Of a stretch of 6,872 nucleotides of DNA, positions 1 to 6,501 are shown piece after piece. Origin of the DNA: an uncultured Chthoniobacterales bacterium (GTDB taxonomy: Bacteria > Verrucomicrobiota > Verrucomicrobiia > Chthoniobacterales > UBA10450). The notes below the pieces were generated by a model. The model did not search any database. It had not been told where the DNA came from and worked only from the letters and a program-made list of their open reading frames with translations. Where the stretch lies: positions 1-6,872 of the forward strand of contig CATPAT010000072.1 of the NCBI GenBank assembly GCA_955652155.1, read 5' to 3'. Position 1 is the first letter of the stretch, and the number at the start of each line of letters is the position of its first letter. Made by a program: the position numbers and the translations under genes.

Positions 1-16
1 GCTAATCGCGCGTGGG

Positions 17-44
17 AAGTAGAAATTAGAAAGTAGAAATTAGA
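17..44. repeat. Perfect 14-bp tandem duplication, A-rich
   Basis: The unit AAGTAGAAATTAGA occurs twice head to tail (17-30 and 31-44) and is followed by a partial third copy (AATTA). The stretch is far more A-rich than the surrounding DNA and lies in the leader before the OsmC-like gene. It is low-complexity intergenic sequence. I see no promoter or other gene signal in positions 1-99 that I would defend. Confidence 0.8.
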
Positions 45-99
45 AATTACAAGCGCGACCAGCGCTTGCCGGATGCCCTGTGGCGTTTTATCTAGAGTC

Positions 100-549
100 A
101 TGTCCGAACACAAAATGACTCTCACCTGGAAACGCGGCGACGCGCCGTTCGATTACCAGAAGTATCCCCGCAATCACACCTGGAAATTTGACGGCGGCCA
201 CGAAATGACGGCATCAGCCGCGCCGGCGTATCTTGGAGATCCGAAAAACGTCGATCCAGAGGAAGCGTATGTCGCGTCGCTCTCGAGCTGCCACATGCTC
301 ACGTTTCTTGCGATCGCCTGTAAGCAGAAGTTCGTGCTCGACGAATATGTCGATGAAGCAGTCGGTCACATGGAGAAAAATGCCGAAGGCAAACTGGCGA
401 TCACAAAAGTCACGCTAAAACCGAAAATCACATTCTCAGGCGACAAAAAGCCGACGATGGAAGAGCTCGATAAGATGCATCACGCCGCGCACGAGAATTG
501 TTTCATCGCGAGCTCGGTCAAGACCGAAATCACGGTCGAGAAGCAATAG
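100..549 (+). CDS. OsmC/Ohr family protein (probable thiol peroxidase)
   Basis: A 149-aa protein with the OsmC fold signature. The central helix carries DPEEAYVASLSSCHM (Cys64, preceded by Glu54 and Glu55). A second conserved cysteine lies in ENCFI (Cys134), followed by the usual closing strand SSVKTEITVE. In OsmC/Ohr proteins this cysteine pair reduces organic hydroperoxides in the cytoplasm. That activity is inferred here from the family. Cys74 (IACK) is an extra cysteine. The start was chosen at ATG 100 (MSEHKMTLTW), because the nine residues gained from ATG 73 do not look like the family. ATG 115 (MTLTWKRG) is equally possible, and none of the three has a clear ribosome binding site. The gene stands 93 bp before glyS. 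Whether the hydroperoxide substrate is small or fatty-acyl, or whether this is a YhfA-like member, cannot be told. Confidence 0.85.
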   Translation: MSEHKMTLTWKRGDAPFDYQKYPRNHTWKFDGGHEMTASAAPAYLGDPKNVDPEEAYVASLSSCHMLTFLAIACKQKFVLDEYVDEAVGHMEKNAEGKLAITKVTLKPKITFSGDKKPTMEELDKMHHAAHENCFIASSVKTEITVEKQ

Positions 550-642
550 TTTTAATTAGGAATCCACGAAGCCAGGAATTTCCTGTTTCAAATTTGGTTC
601 TTGGTTTCCTGGTTTCCAGATTCAATCTTCCGGTAAGTGACG
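550..642. other. AT-rich intergenic spacer with quasi-repeats
   Basis: This spacer between the OsmC-like gene and glyS is noticeably richer in A and T than the coding DNA. It contains a 13-bp odd palindrome CAGGAATTTCCTG (573-585) and three imperfect tandem units GGTTCTT, GGTTTCCT, GGTTTCCA (596-618). CCAGGAA near 572 pairs with TTCCTGG near 606. There is no T-tract to make a standard terminator and no promoter I can place with confidence, so its role is unknown. Confidence 0.5.
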
Positions 643-2001
643 ATGAGCGCGACCGATTCGCAACGGATGGAAAAGATCGTCAGCTTGTGTAAGCGACGTG
701 GCTTCGTTTTCCAATCGAGCGAGATCTACGGGGGTCTGAATGGCCTGTGGGATTACGGACCGCTGGGCGTCGAACTGAAGCGCAACCTGAAGAACTACTG
801 GTGGCGGGTGATAGTTCACGAACGCGACGACGTCGTCGGTCTCGATGGTTCGATCCTGATGAATCGCGCGGTTTGGAAAGCGAGCGGGCACGAAGACACT
901 TTCAGCGATCCGATGGTCGATTGTCGATCTTGCAAGGCACGCTTGCGCGCCGATCAGCTGATCGACAAGGGAAAAGGAAGGCAGTGCCCGAATTGCGGCG
1001 GCAAAGATCTGACTGAACCGCGCGCGTTTAACTTGATGTTTAAAACCTATGTGGGCGCGACCGAGGACGAATCGTCAGTGACTTATCTTCGTCCGGAAAC
1101 AGCGCAGGCAATCTTTGTTCAGTTCAAAAATGTCCTCGAAGTGTCGCGCAAGAAACTGCCGTTCGGCATTGCCCAGATCGGGAAAGCGTTCCGGAACGAA
1201 ATTAACCCGCGCAATTTCACATTTCGGTCACGCGAGTTTGAACAGATGGAGCTGGAATATTTTTGTCGCGCGGAGGAGGGGATGAAGTTGCTCGAATACT
1301 GGAAGGAAGAGCGGCTGAAGTTTTACGAGAATATCGGAATCGCGCGCGACAAGCTTCACGTGCTGACAGTGCCCGATGAGGAGCGCGCCTTTTATTCAAA
1401 AGGGACCTACGACATCGAATACGATTTTCCGTTCGGCCGGCAGGAGCTCGAGGGCGTTGCTTACCGAACGGATTACGATTTGTCGCAGCACCAAAAAGCC
1501 AGTGGCAAATCGCTCGAATATTTCGACGAGGAAACGAAGCAGAAATTTATTCCGCACGTGGTTGAGCCGAGTGCCGGGGTCGATCGCACGGTGCTCGCGC
1601 TGATTTGCGAAGCTTATTCAGAAGACGAGGCGCCCGATGACAAAGGAAAAATGGAAACGCGGATCGTGCTGCGTTTTCATCCGCGCATGGCACCAGTCAA
1701 ATGCGCTGTCTTCCCATTGCTAAAAAATAAGGAGCAGCTCGTCGCGAGGGCGAAGGAAATTGTCGATCTCCTCCGGCCGCAAATGTTCGTTTTTTACGAT
1801 GAAAGCGGCGCGATCGGCCGCCGCTACCGGCGTCAGGATGAAATTGGAACGCCGTTCGGCGTGACGGTTGATTTCGAAACGCTCGGGGAGCGCGGTGAAG
1901 AACTACGTGACACGGTAACTTTGCGGGACCGCGATACAATGCATCAACAACGAGTCAAGATTTCTGACCTTGTCGACCAGATCATGCCGCATATAAGGTG
2001 A
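643..2001 (+). CDS. glyQS: Glycyl-tRNA synthetase, single-chain (alpha2) type
   Basis: A 452-aa class II aminoacyl-tRNA synthetase that charges tRNA-Gly with glycine in the cytoplasm, of the homodimeric type and not the alpha2beta2 GlyQ/GlyS type. The N-terminus (GFVFQSSEIYGGLNGLWDYGPLG) is diagnostic. A zinc knuckle is visible as DCRSC and QCPNC (Cys94, 97, 115, 118). Motif 2 is FRNEINPRNFTFRSREFEQ (from about residue 183) and motif 3 is EPSAGVDRTVLAL (Arg315). The C-terminal anticodon-binding domain (about 345-440) has the GRRYRRQDEIGTPFGVTVD segment. Length and architecture are normal. The reading frame is open from GTG 637 (M-T-M), but ATG 643, two codons in, gives the family-like start. 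The gene is followed after 29 bp by the DUF6941-like gene, suggesting one transcript. It is also called glyS in many genomes. Confidence 0.97.
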   Translation: MSATDSQRMEKIVSLCKRRGFVFQSSEIYGGLNGLWDYGPLGVELKRNLKNYWWRVIVHERDDVVGLDGSILMNRAVWKASGHEDTFSDPMVDCRSCKARLRADQLIDKGKGRQCPNCGGKDLTEPRAFNLMFKTYVGATEDESSVTYLRPETAQAIFVQFKNVLEVSRKKLPFGIAQIGKAFRNEINPRNFTFRSREFEQMELEYFCRAEEGMKLLEYWKEERLKFYENIGIARDKLHVLTVPDEERAFYSKGTYDIEYDFPFGRQELEGVAYRTDYDLSQHQKASGKSLEYFDEETKQKFIPHVVEPSAGVDRTVLALICEAYSEDEAPDDKGKMETRIVLRFHPRMAPVKCAVFPLLKNKEQLVARAKEIVDLLRPQMFVFYDESGAIGRRYRRQDEIGTPFGVTVDFETLGERGEELRDTVTLRDRDTMHQQRVKISDLVDQIMPHIR

Positions 2002-2030
2002 ACAACGCATAGCGCGCAACGATCGAATTG

Positions 2031-2426
2031 ATGAAAGTTGAAATCTTCACTCTCTGCGATGCTGCCACCACCGATGCAGGGGGTAAGCTCAATATACTTG
2101 GATCCTTTGATCGTTTGATGGCTCGAGAAGCGCCCATCGTACACCCGCAGTGTGCCCTCGCGGTAAAGCTGCGATTTGAGCGAATTGAGGAAGGTGCTAA
2201 ACGGCTGCGAGTAGCCTTTGTCGATTCGGATGGTACGCCCGTGATGCCCAGTATTGATGCGACGACACAGGTACGGTTTACCGCTGAAGATCCAACCGCT
2301 ACAGCGTCGCTGGTGCTGAACATTCAGCAGCTCAAATTGCCACGTTTCGGCGAATATTCGATCGACCTTGCGGTTGACGAACGGCATGAGGCCTCAATTC
2401 CATTGTTCGTTGCAAGAATTCCCTAG
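2031..2426 (+). CDS. DUF6941-like small protein of unknown function
   Basis: A 131-aa soluble protein with no signal peptide or membrane segment. The opening MKVEIFTLCDAATTDAGGKLNILGSF resembles the DUF6941 family, which I recognise by its opening and by the closing pattern FGEYSIDLAVDERHEASIPLFV. The sequence alternates short hydrophobic strands and looks like an all-beta domain. The function is unknown. The start is ATG 2031. A TTG at 2028 directly before it is in frame but has nothing to recommend it. No Shine-Dalgarno is visible. The gene sits 29 bp after glyQS and 28 bp before the MmcQ-like gene, so it is probably co-transcribed, but proximity alone does not tie it to translation. The family assignment is from memory of the pattern and should be treated as moderate. 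Confidence 0.75.
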   Translation: MKVEIFTLCDAATTDAGGKLNILGSFDRLMAREAPIVHPQCALAVKLRFERIEEGAKRLRVAFVDSDGTPVMPSIDATTQVRFTAEDPTATASLVLNIQQLKLPRFGEYSIDLAVDERHEASIPLFVARIP

Positions 2427-2454
2427 TTGTTGAGCGGTTTCGTCACGTCTCCTG

Positions 2455-2928
2455 ATGGATCTCGCGAAATTTCGCGAATATTGCCTGAGCAAAGCAAACG
2501 CCGCCGAAAGCACGCCGTTCGGTCCTGATGTCCTCGTCTTCAAAGTCGGCGGCAAAATGTTTGCGCTCGCATCTCTCGACGAAGTGCCGGCGACCGCCAA
2601 TTTGAAATGTGATCCCGACCTCGCGCTGGAGTTGCGCGACCGTTACGAGCAAGTCAGGCCCGGTTACCACATGAACAAGAAACACTGGAACACGGTGGAG
2701 ATCGAAAGCGGAATCCCGGATATCGAGTTGCGAAGAATGATCGATCACTCGTACGAGCTCGTCGTTAACAGTCTGCCAAAGTCGAAGCGCGTGCGCAACA
2801 AAGGTGGATCGGGTTCTGCGAAGACGATGTTAATCAAGGCGGCGAAGCCGCGTAAAAGTAGCAACGCGTTGCGGAGAATGGAGCGGGCGGGAGCCGAGCG
2901 ACATAGACGGGTCAGCCCGAGAGGGTGA
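2455..2928 (+). CDS. MmcQ/YjbR family protein with a basic C-terminal extension
   Basis: A 157-aa protein. Residues 1 to about 112 match the MmcQ/YjbR fold (CyaY-like, double-wing DNA-binding family). Visible marks are the STPFGPDVLVFKVGGKMFAL segment, NLKCDP, RPGYHMNKKHWNTV, and the helix MIDHSYELVVNSLPK. Family members are usually near 115-120 aa and their biochemical role is poorly defined. The extra 40 or so residues are Arg/Lys/Gly/Ser-rich (for example KPRKSSNALRRMERAG) and lack family similarity. Their DNA (from about 2862) runs into GC-rich repeat-like intergenic sequence, so the tail may be a recent read-through and not a functional domain. The start ATG 2455 gives the expected N-terminus, with no clear ribosome binding site. 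It is the last gene of the plus-strand block. Confidence 0.85.
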   Translation: MDLAKFREYCLSKANAAESTPFGPDVLVFKVGGKMFALASLDEVPATANLKCDPDLALELRDRYEQVRPGYHMNKKHWNTVEIESGIPDIELRRMIDHSYELVVNSLPKSKRVRNKGGSGSAKTMLIKAAKPRKSSNALRRMERAGAERHRRVSPRG

Positions 2929-2958
2929 GCTCGCGGGAAGCGAGCGAATCAACGCGTT
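2862..2958. repeat. GC-rich segment bounded by 9-bp direct repeat CAACGCGTT, with small hairpins
   Basis: CAACGCGTT occurs at 2862-2870 and again at 2950-2958, and its core AACGCGTT is itself palindromic. Between the copies are a short stem CGGG/CCCG (2908-2911 and 2916-2919) and a 6-bp stem GCTCGC/GCGAGC (2929-2934 and 2940-2945, five-base loop) directly after the MmcQ stop codon. The latter could help end transcription, but it has no T-tract. The segment encodes the atypical tail of the MmcQ-like protein. Confidence 0.5.
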
Positions 2959-2969
2959 CCAGCTAGAAC

Positions 2970-3006
2970 CTCAGCGGGCGATTGAGGTCAATCGCCCCTA
3001 CCTGAG
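2970..3006. repeat. Palindromic intergenic repeat (copy A) overlapping the sulfatase stop codon
   Basis: GGGCGATTG (2976-2984) and CAATCGCCC (2989-2997) form a perfect 9-bp stem with a four-base loop, AGGT. An outer pair CTCAG/CTGAG (2970-2974 and 3002-3006) extends it with a small asymmetric bulge. It lies between two convergent genes, and the minus-strand TGA stop of the sulfatase gene is at 2990-2988, inside the hairpin. Related sequences occur near 6502-6514 and 6594-6673, so it belongs to a dispersed family. It may act as a bidirectional terminator or an mRNA 3' stabiliser. There is no T-tract. Confidence 0.75.
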
Positions 3007-5003
3007 CGCGTCGGCCACTGATTGCCTTTCACAGCACGCCACCATCCCAATCCATGTAACTGGCGATACTGCAGCGCTAGCGCTGTTCCGTCGACACGGC
3101 CCGCCGGTCCGCCGTGAAGATCTTCCACATGAGTCGGATCGTTGATTTTCAAAATAAAATCCGGACTGATAACCGCGTTGCAACCAAAGCCGACCTGCCG
3201 TTGTGATTGGTCAAGCAGATCGTGGCCGAATGCGTGATAAACGAAGCCGGCCGGCGCCGCCAGATTGGTAAGAGTCGGCAACACGTCCAGATGGCTGCCG
3301 GCGAGCGCCTCCGGCGGTTGAACTTTTTCAAGCGCCTTGTGGCCGCAGATAATCAGCGGCACCGACAGACTTTCAAAAAGCGTATGCGTCGGACGCGCGG
3401 AAACGTATTGCTTGCGGGAGTAATGGTCGCCGGTGATCGCGAAGAGGGGACGTTCCAGTTCGCGTTCGCCTTCGGAAACGAAATCGGACACGCATTTATC
3501 CGAGTACCAAAGATGTCCCAAAACGCGGAGTTGATGTTGTGAAAGACTGGCGCCGTTCGAATTCGCCTTAACGACAGCGGGATCGAACCCCTTTTTCTCA
3601 ACGTCGACGCTGTAGGGCGGATGATACGAAGTGCTCATGATCAGGTTGAAGGTTGGTTCCGGCCCGGTCTGCTTGAGGACGAAGCGAAACAGATCTTCGT
3701 CTTCCACGCCCCACTCATTGCCGTGCGTGTGCGTCCGCATTTGATCGCCGCCGTAAACGTCTTCGAAGCCTTGTTCGCGGCAAAATTGACCGATTCGCTG
3801 CCAGCTGAGAAATCCGCCGTAAAAAAATCGCGGTCGGTATCCAAGTCGTTTAAAAATGCGCGCTGAAGCGGTTGGCAATCCTTCGCGAACCACTGGCTGG
3901 AAGTTGACGAACACTCGGGCGAACGGAAGTCCGGTGATCAAAACCCCCAGACTTTCGATTGTGCTTATTCCTGACGAAATGAAAGCTTGCGCGCGGAGAC
4001 CTTCCCGGCCCAACGCACTGACACCGTCCGTCAGGTGAAGGCCGGCGTACTCAGGTTGCATCGCCCAGGCATCGTAACTCTCCATCACCACGATGAAAAT
4101 GTGCGTTGGGCGTGCGCCGGCGCTGCCAGGCGCGATGCGTTTTAGGCAATCATCCAGGGTCGCGGCGTTTTGGGCGCCGGGAAAAAGAGCGGTAGCCGCC
4201 GCGCGCACGTTGCCGTCTGGCAAATAATTCTGCAGCCCGGCGGCCTTCTGCATTGTTGTCTCCTGCCAAATCGCGTAGCGCAACGCGAAGAACGGATTGA
4301 GCACGATTTTGTTGAGAAACGCGTCGCCGGTTGCGGCCGCGTTCTTCAATCCTGCCAGATTTTTGCCGAGCCAGACCTTTGTGCCGACAAACATCCAAAT
4401 CGCGATCACACCAAACGTGATGGCTCGCGCCGATTTCGTGCCCAGAAAACGCGGAACGTCAGCGGCAGCAGCGACACGGCACAGTTTGCTCAGCGCCCAC
4501 GCGGTTATCGCAATCGCCGCACTGCCGATGAGAATCAGACGCACGATCGGATAGCTCTTCCAGATCGTGGTCAGTATCGCGCTCCGATCGTCGTAGATCA
4601 GTCCGACTATCCAATGGTCGAATTGACTGTCGTACTCGGCGAAATACCCAACGTCTGTGACGAAGATTATCGCGCAAAGAATCAGGACGATCGCAATCGT
4701 CAGCTGCCGGATCCGTTGGTGCCAAATTCCCAGTGGATGAATGAATCCGACGAGCGTCAGCGCAAATAACGGGAGCAAACCCCACGTTGCTGCGCATGTG
4801 TCGGAGCGCAGACCGGTTTCAAAGCAACGCATCAGCGCATGACCGCTCGGTCGCTGCGGTAATTCAGTGTGAAAGATCGAAAATAACGTGATCCGAAAAG
4901 CCAAAAACAAAAGCACCAGCGCCAGCCACAAAACCATGTCCGCGATCACTTGCCGCCACGGTTCCGTTGCCGCTGGCCGCGAATCCGTTTTCTCCGGTTC
5001 CAT
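2988..5003 (-). CDS. LTA synthase-like membrane sulfatase/phosphoglycerol transferase
   Basis: A 671-aa alkaline-phosphatase-superfamily membrane protein. Five hydrophobic segments (about residues 19-41, 73-90, 99-120, 152-178, 194-212) precede an extracytoplasmic hydrolase domain (about 300-600), the LtaS/MdoB arrangement. Metal-site and catalytic marks are HIFIVVMESYD (Glu308), SSGISTIESLGVLITGLP (probable nucleophile Thr348), YHPPY (His461), AITGDHYSRK (Asp526, His527) and HLDVLPTL (His571, Asp573). By family it would move phosphoglycerol or another phospho-alcohol from a lipid onto an envelope polymer or lipid. Phosphatase or true sulfatase action cannot be excluded, but a sulfatase C/S-x-P-x-R motif is absent. 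The start ATG 5003 directly follows a TAA stop in another frame (see 5004-5078). The last residues (RSGRGD) and the stop are encoded by a palindromic repeat. It is the last gene of the murI block. Confidence 0.88.
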   Translation of the reverse strand: MEPEKTDSRPAATEPWRQVIADMVLWLALVLLFLAFRITLFSIFHTELPQRPSGHALMRCFETGLRSDTCAATWGLLPLFALTLVGFIHPLGIWHQRIRQLTIAIVLILCAIIFVTDVGYFAEYDSQFDHWIVGLIYDDRSAILTTIWKSYPIVRLILIGSAAIAITAWALSKLCRVAAAADVPRFLGTKSARAITFGVIAIWMFVGTKVWLGKNLAGLKNAAATGDAFLNKIVLNPFFALRYAIWQETTMQKAAGLQNYLPDGNVRAAATALFPGAQNAATLDDCLKRIAPGSAGARPTHIFIVVMESYDAWAMQPEYAGLHLTDGVSALGREGLRAQAFISSGISTIESLGVLITGLPFARVFVNFQPVVREGLPTASARIFKRLGYRPRFFYGGFLSWQRIGQFCREQGFEDVYGGDQMRTHTHGNEWGVEDEDLFRFVLKQTGPEPTFNLIMSTSYHPPYSVDVEKKGFDPAVVKANSNGASLSQHQLRVLGHLWYSDKCVSDFVSEGERELERPLFAITGDHYSRKQYVSARPTHTLFESLSVPLIICGHKALEKVQPPEALAGSHLDVLPTLTNLAAPAGFVYHAFGHDLLDQSQRQVGFGCNAVISPDFILKINDPTHVEDLHGGPAGRVDGTALALQYRQLHGLGWWRAVKGNQWPTRSGRGD

Positions 5004-5078
5004 TTAAGGCAAAGCGCGGACCTTGATGAACTTCAATTGCAACGCGTCGCGTCCTACAAAATTTACAAAATTATCCAC
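5004..5078 (-). pseudogene. Probable remnant of a second murI 3' end
   Basis: Translating 5078 to 5004 on the minus strand gives VDNFVNFVGRDALQLK followed by FIKVRALP and a TAA stop. The C-terminus of the intact MurI nearby reads DNFLNVARDALQLK followed by IGEVQLRPLT. With one residue gap, 12 of the 14 aligned residues from DNF to QLK are identical. Most DNA differences in that stretch are synonymous (GAT/GAC, AAT/AAC, GTA/GTC, GAC/GAT, TTG/CTG), which argues for shared coding ancestry and not chance. No start codon or MurI body precedes it, because the DUF4440 gene ends at 5108. Its TAA abuts the sulfatase ATG, as expected if an older murI was once coupled to the sulfatase gene. Alternatively it is a short duplication of the resident murI end. 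Confidence 0.55.
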
Positions 5079-5107
5079 CTCTCCCCTAGGCGCGACTCGT
5101 GCTTGCG

Positions 5108-5599
5108 CTACTCCCTGGGCACTCCCATATCCACGATGATTTTCCACGAGCCGTCGCTCTGCCGTTTCCAAATCGTGACATAGCGACCCTCTTCACTCAC
5201 CGGCTTACCTTTCTCCTGGTACTTGTAGTTGTACTTTCCCGTCTCGTAAGCCGTGTCGCCATCCAACCAAAGTTCGACGGTGGTGACGGTAGTCTTAACG
5301 CCTTTGCCAGCGCCCTCCATCACCGGTTTCTGTCGCTCGAAAATCTGCTGAGGACCCTTGAAAATCTTACCATTACGCCCGAGCAGAATCCCGTCTTCGG
5401 CGAATAGCCGGGCAAGCAGCGATGCGTCGGCCTTGTCCCAGGCTTCGATCCACTGGGCGTTTCCTTTGTCAATCGCTTGCCGCGCTTCCGCAAGCGCCGC
5501 CGCCGGCGTCGGACTTAGTCCTTTGCCTTCCTGTTCGGCTCGAGCAGAGGCAGAGCTTGCGATTAGAGCGGCAATCATAACTAAAGTAAGTCGATTCAT
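5108..5599 (-). CDS. Secreted DUF4440/SnoaL-like (NTF2-fold) protein
   Basis: A 163-aa protein. Residues 1-21 form a signal peptide (basic MNR, hydrophobic core, probable cleavage after ASARA), so it is exported. The rest matches the DUF4440/SnoaL-like cone-shaped alpha+beta fold. Visible marks are a first helix ARQAIDKGNAQWIEAWDKAD, LFAEDGILLGRNGKIFKG, the strand TVTTVELWLDGDTAYETGKYNY, and the ending GRYVTIWKRQSDGSWKIIVDMG. Such domains bind small ligands or act as isomerase-like enzymes, and most have no known substrate. ATG 5599 was chosen because GAGGT stands five bases before it. ATG 5611 is in frame but overlaps that site. The gene lies 50 bp after murI and 104 bp before the sulfatase gene on the same strand, with no obvious terminator between, so an operon is likely. 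An envelope or periplasmic role is inference from the signal peptide and neighbours. Confidence 0.85.
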   Translation of the reverse strand: MNRLTLVMIAALIASSASARAEQEGKGLSPTPAAALAEARQAIDKGNAQWIEAWDKADASLLARLFAEDGILLGRNGKIFKGPQQIFERQKPVMEGAGKGVKTTVTTVELWLDGDTAYETGKYNYKYQEKGKPVSEEGRYVTIWKRQSDGSWKIIVDMGVPRE

Positions 5600-5604
5600 T
5601 TTTG

Positions 5605-5609
5605 ACCTC
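5605..5609 (-). promoter_or_regulatory. Shine-Dalgarno site GAGGT of the DUF4440 gene
   Basis: On the minus strand GAGGT is followed by CAAAA and ATG (5599-5597), a normal five-base spacing. It decides the start of this gene and is notable because the other genes in the window show no comparable site. Confidence 0.6.
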
Positions 5610-5649
5610 ATTGATTGTTGATTTGGAATCTCCTAGATCCGGGTGACTC

Positions 5650-6453
5650 CTATGTTAGCGGACGGAGTTGCACTTCGCCGATCTTTAGTTGCAGCGCATC
5701 GCGGGCGACGTTGAGAAAATTGTCGGCCGCATCGGTCAGCGCGACTTGCAGCTCTCCGTTATTCAGCGGCGCCGCGCGGAGCGATTTTTGATCCAACATT
5801 TCCTCGACCGCTCGCGCGCAATTTTGCGCGGAATCGACCACCATGATTTGGCGCTTTAGCACGCGTGTGATCGAGCTCGTGAGCAAGGGATAATGCGTGC
5901 AGCCGAGCACAAGGGTGTCGATGTCGTCGGCAATCAGCGGTTCGAGATAACGCAGAATCATTTGATCGGTGACTTCGTCGTTCAGCAGTCCTTCTTCGAT
6001 CAAGGGAACGAGTAACGGACAGGCCCGACTGCTCACGCGCACACCACCGTCCGCGTCGCGCAAGGCTTTTTCATAAGCGCCGCTCCGAATTGTCGCGCGA
6101 GTTCCGATTACGCCGATGTGACGATTCCGGCTGGCCGCGAGCGCTGCGCGCGCACCCGGTTCGATCACGCCGATCACCGGCACGGGAAATTTTTCCGTCA
6201 ACGCCGGTAGCGCGACCGATGAGACCGTGTTGCAGGCAACGACGAGCGCCTTCGCGTCCTGTTTCATCAACATTTCCGCGAGCTCGATCGCGTAACGCTG
6301 CACGGTTTCAGGGCTCTTGGGGCCGTAGGGCACACGCGCGGTGTCGCCGAGATAGGAGATGTTTTCGTTCGGCAGCAGATCACGCAGCGCCTTGACCACG
6401 GTCAAGCCGCCGATGCCGGAATCAAAAACGCCGATGGGCCGCGATTCGCTCAT
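5650..6453 (-). CDS. murI: Glutamate racemase
   Basis: A 267-aa cytoplasmic enzyme that interconverts L- and D-glutamate without cofactor, supplying D-Glu for peptidoglycan precursors. The N-terminus PIGVFDSGIGGLTVVKAL is diagnostic (Asp11 and Ser12 in the active site). YLGDTARVPYG follows, and the two catalytic cysteines are in VVACNTVSS (Cys74) and LVLGCTHYPLL (Cys185, with His187). Length is normal. The frame continues upstream to a TTG at 6537, but the 28 extra residues have no MurI similarity and come from repeat-bearing intergenic DNA, so ATG 6453 is preferred. There is no clear ribosome binding site. It heads a minus-strand block with the DUF4440 and LTA-synthase-like genes and is divergent from valS. 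Its C-terminus is echoed by the remnant at 5004-5078. Confidence 0.95.
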   Translation of the reverse strand: MSESRPIGVFDSGIGGLTVVKALRDLLPNENISYLGDTARVPYGPKSPETVQRYAIELAEMLMKQDAKALVVACNTVSSVALPALTEKFPVPVIGVIEPGARAALAASRNRHIGVIGTRATIRSGAYEKALRDADGGVRVSSRACPLLVPLIEEGLLNDEVTDQMILRYLEPLIADDIDTLVLGCTHYPLLTSSITRVLKRQIMVVDSAQNCARAVEEMLDQKSLRAAPLNNGELQVALTDAADNFLNVARDALQLKIGEVQLRPLT

Positions 6454-6490
6454 GCAGCGCGAAAACTCACCGTTGTCACCGTTTGCTGCA

Positions 6491-6496
6491 AGTATA
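6491..6496 (-). promoter_or_regulatory. Possible -10 box of murI
   Basis: Read on the minus strand this is TATACT, five of six matches to the sigma70 -10 consensus, about 37 bp before the murI ATG. No good -35 hexamer is present 16-18 bp upstream, so the call is weak. Confidence 0.25.
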
Positions 6497-6501
6497 GTTC
6501 T

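Noticed and set aside
73..99. Earlier start ATG 73 for the OsmC-like protein
   Set aside because: The extra residues MPCGVLSRV do not resemble OsmC N-termini and no ribosome binding site precedes them. It is not impossible.
1944..2387. Minus-strand open frame opposite the DUF6941-like gene
   Set aside because: It overlaps the end of glyQS and most of the next gene, has no family-like pattern, and the plus-strand protein has a recognisable opening and ending.
2929..2945. Intrinsic terminator after the MmcQ-like gene
   Set aside because: The 6-bp GC stem is real but no T-run follows on either strand, so it was recorded only as part of the repeat-like segment.
4170..4769. Long antisense open frame (199 codons) within the sulfatase gene
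   Set aside because: It lies opposite a gene with clear family motifs. Its translation is polar and Arg/Gln/His-rich with no recognisable domain, as expected for a shadow frame in GC-rich DNA.
5081..5107. Shared GAGTC...CTAGG...GAGA pattern just before the murI remnant and just after the murI stop (about 5626-5649)
   Set aside because: The matching pieces are short, gapped and in different order relative to the MurI tail, so I cannot separate this from chance.
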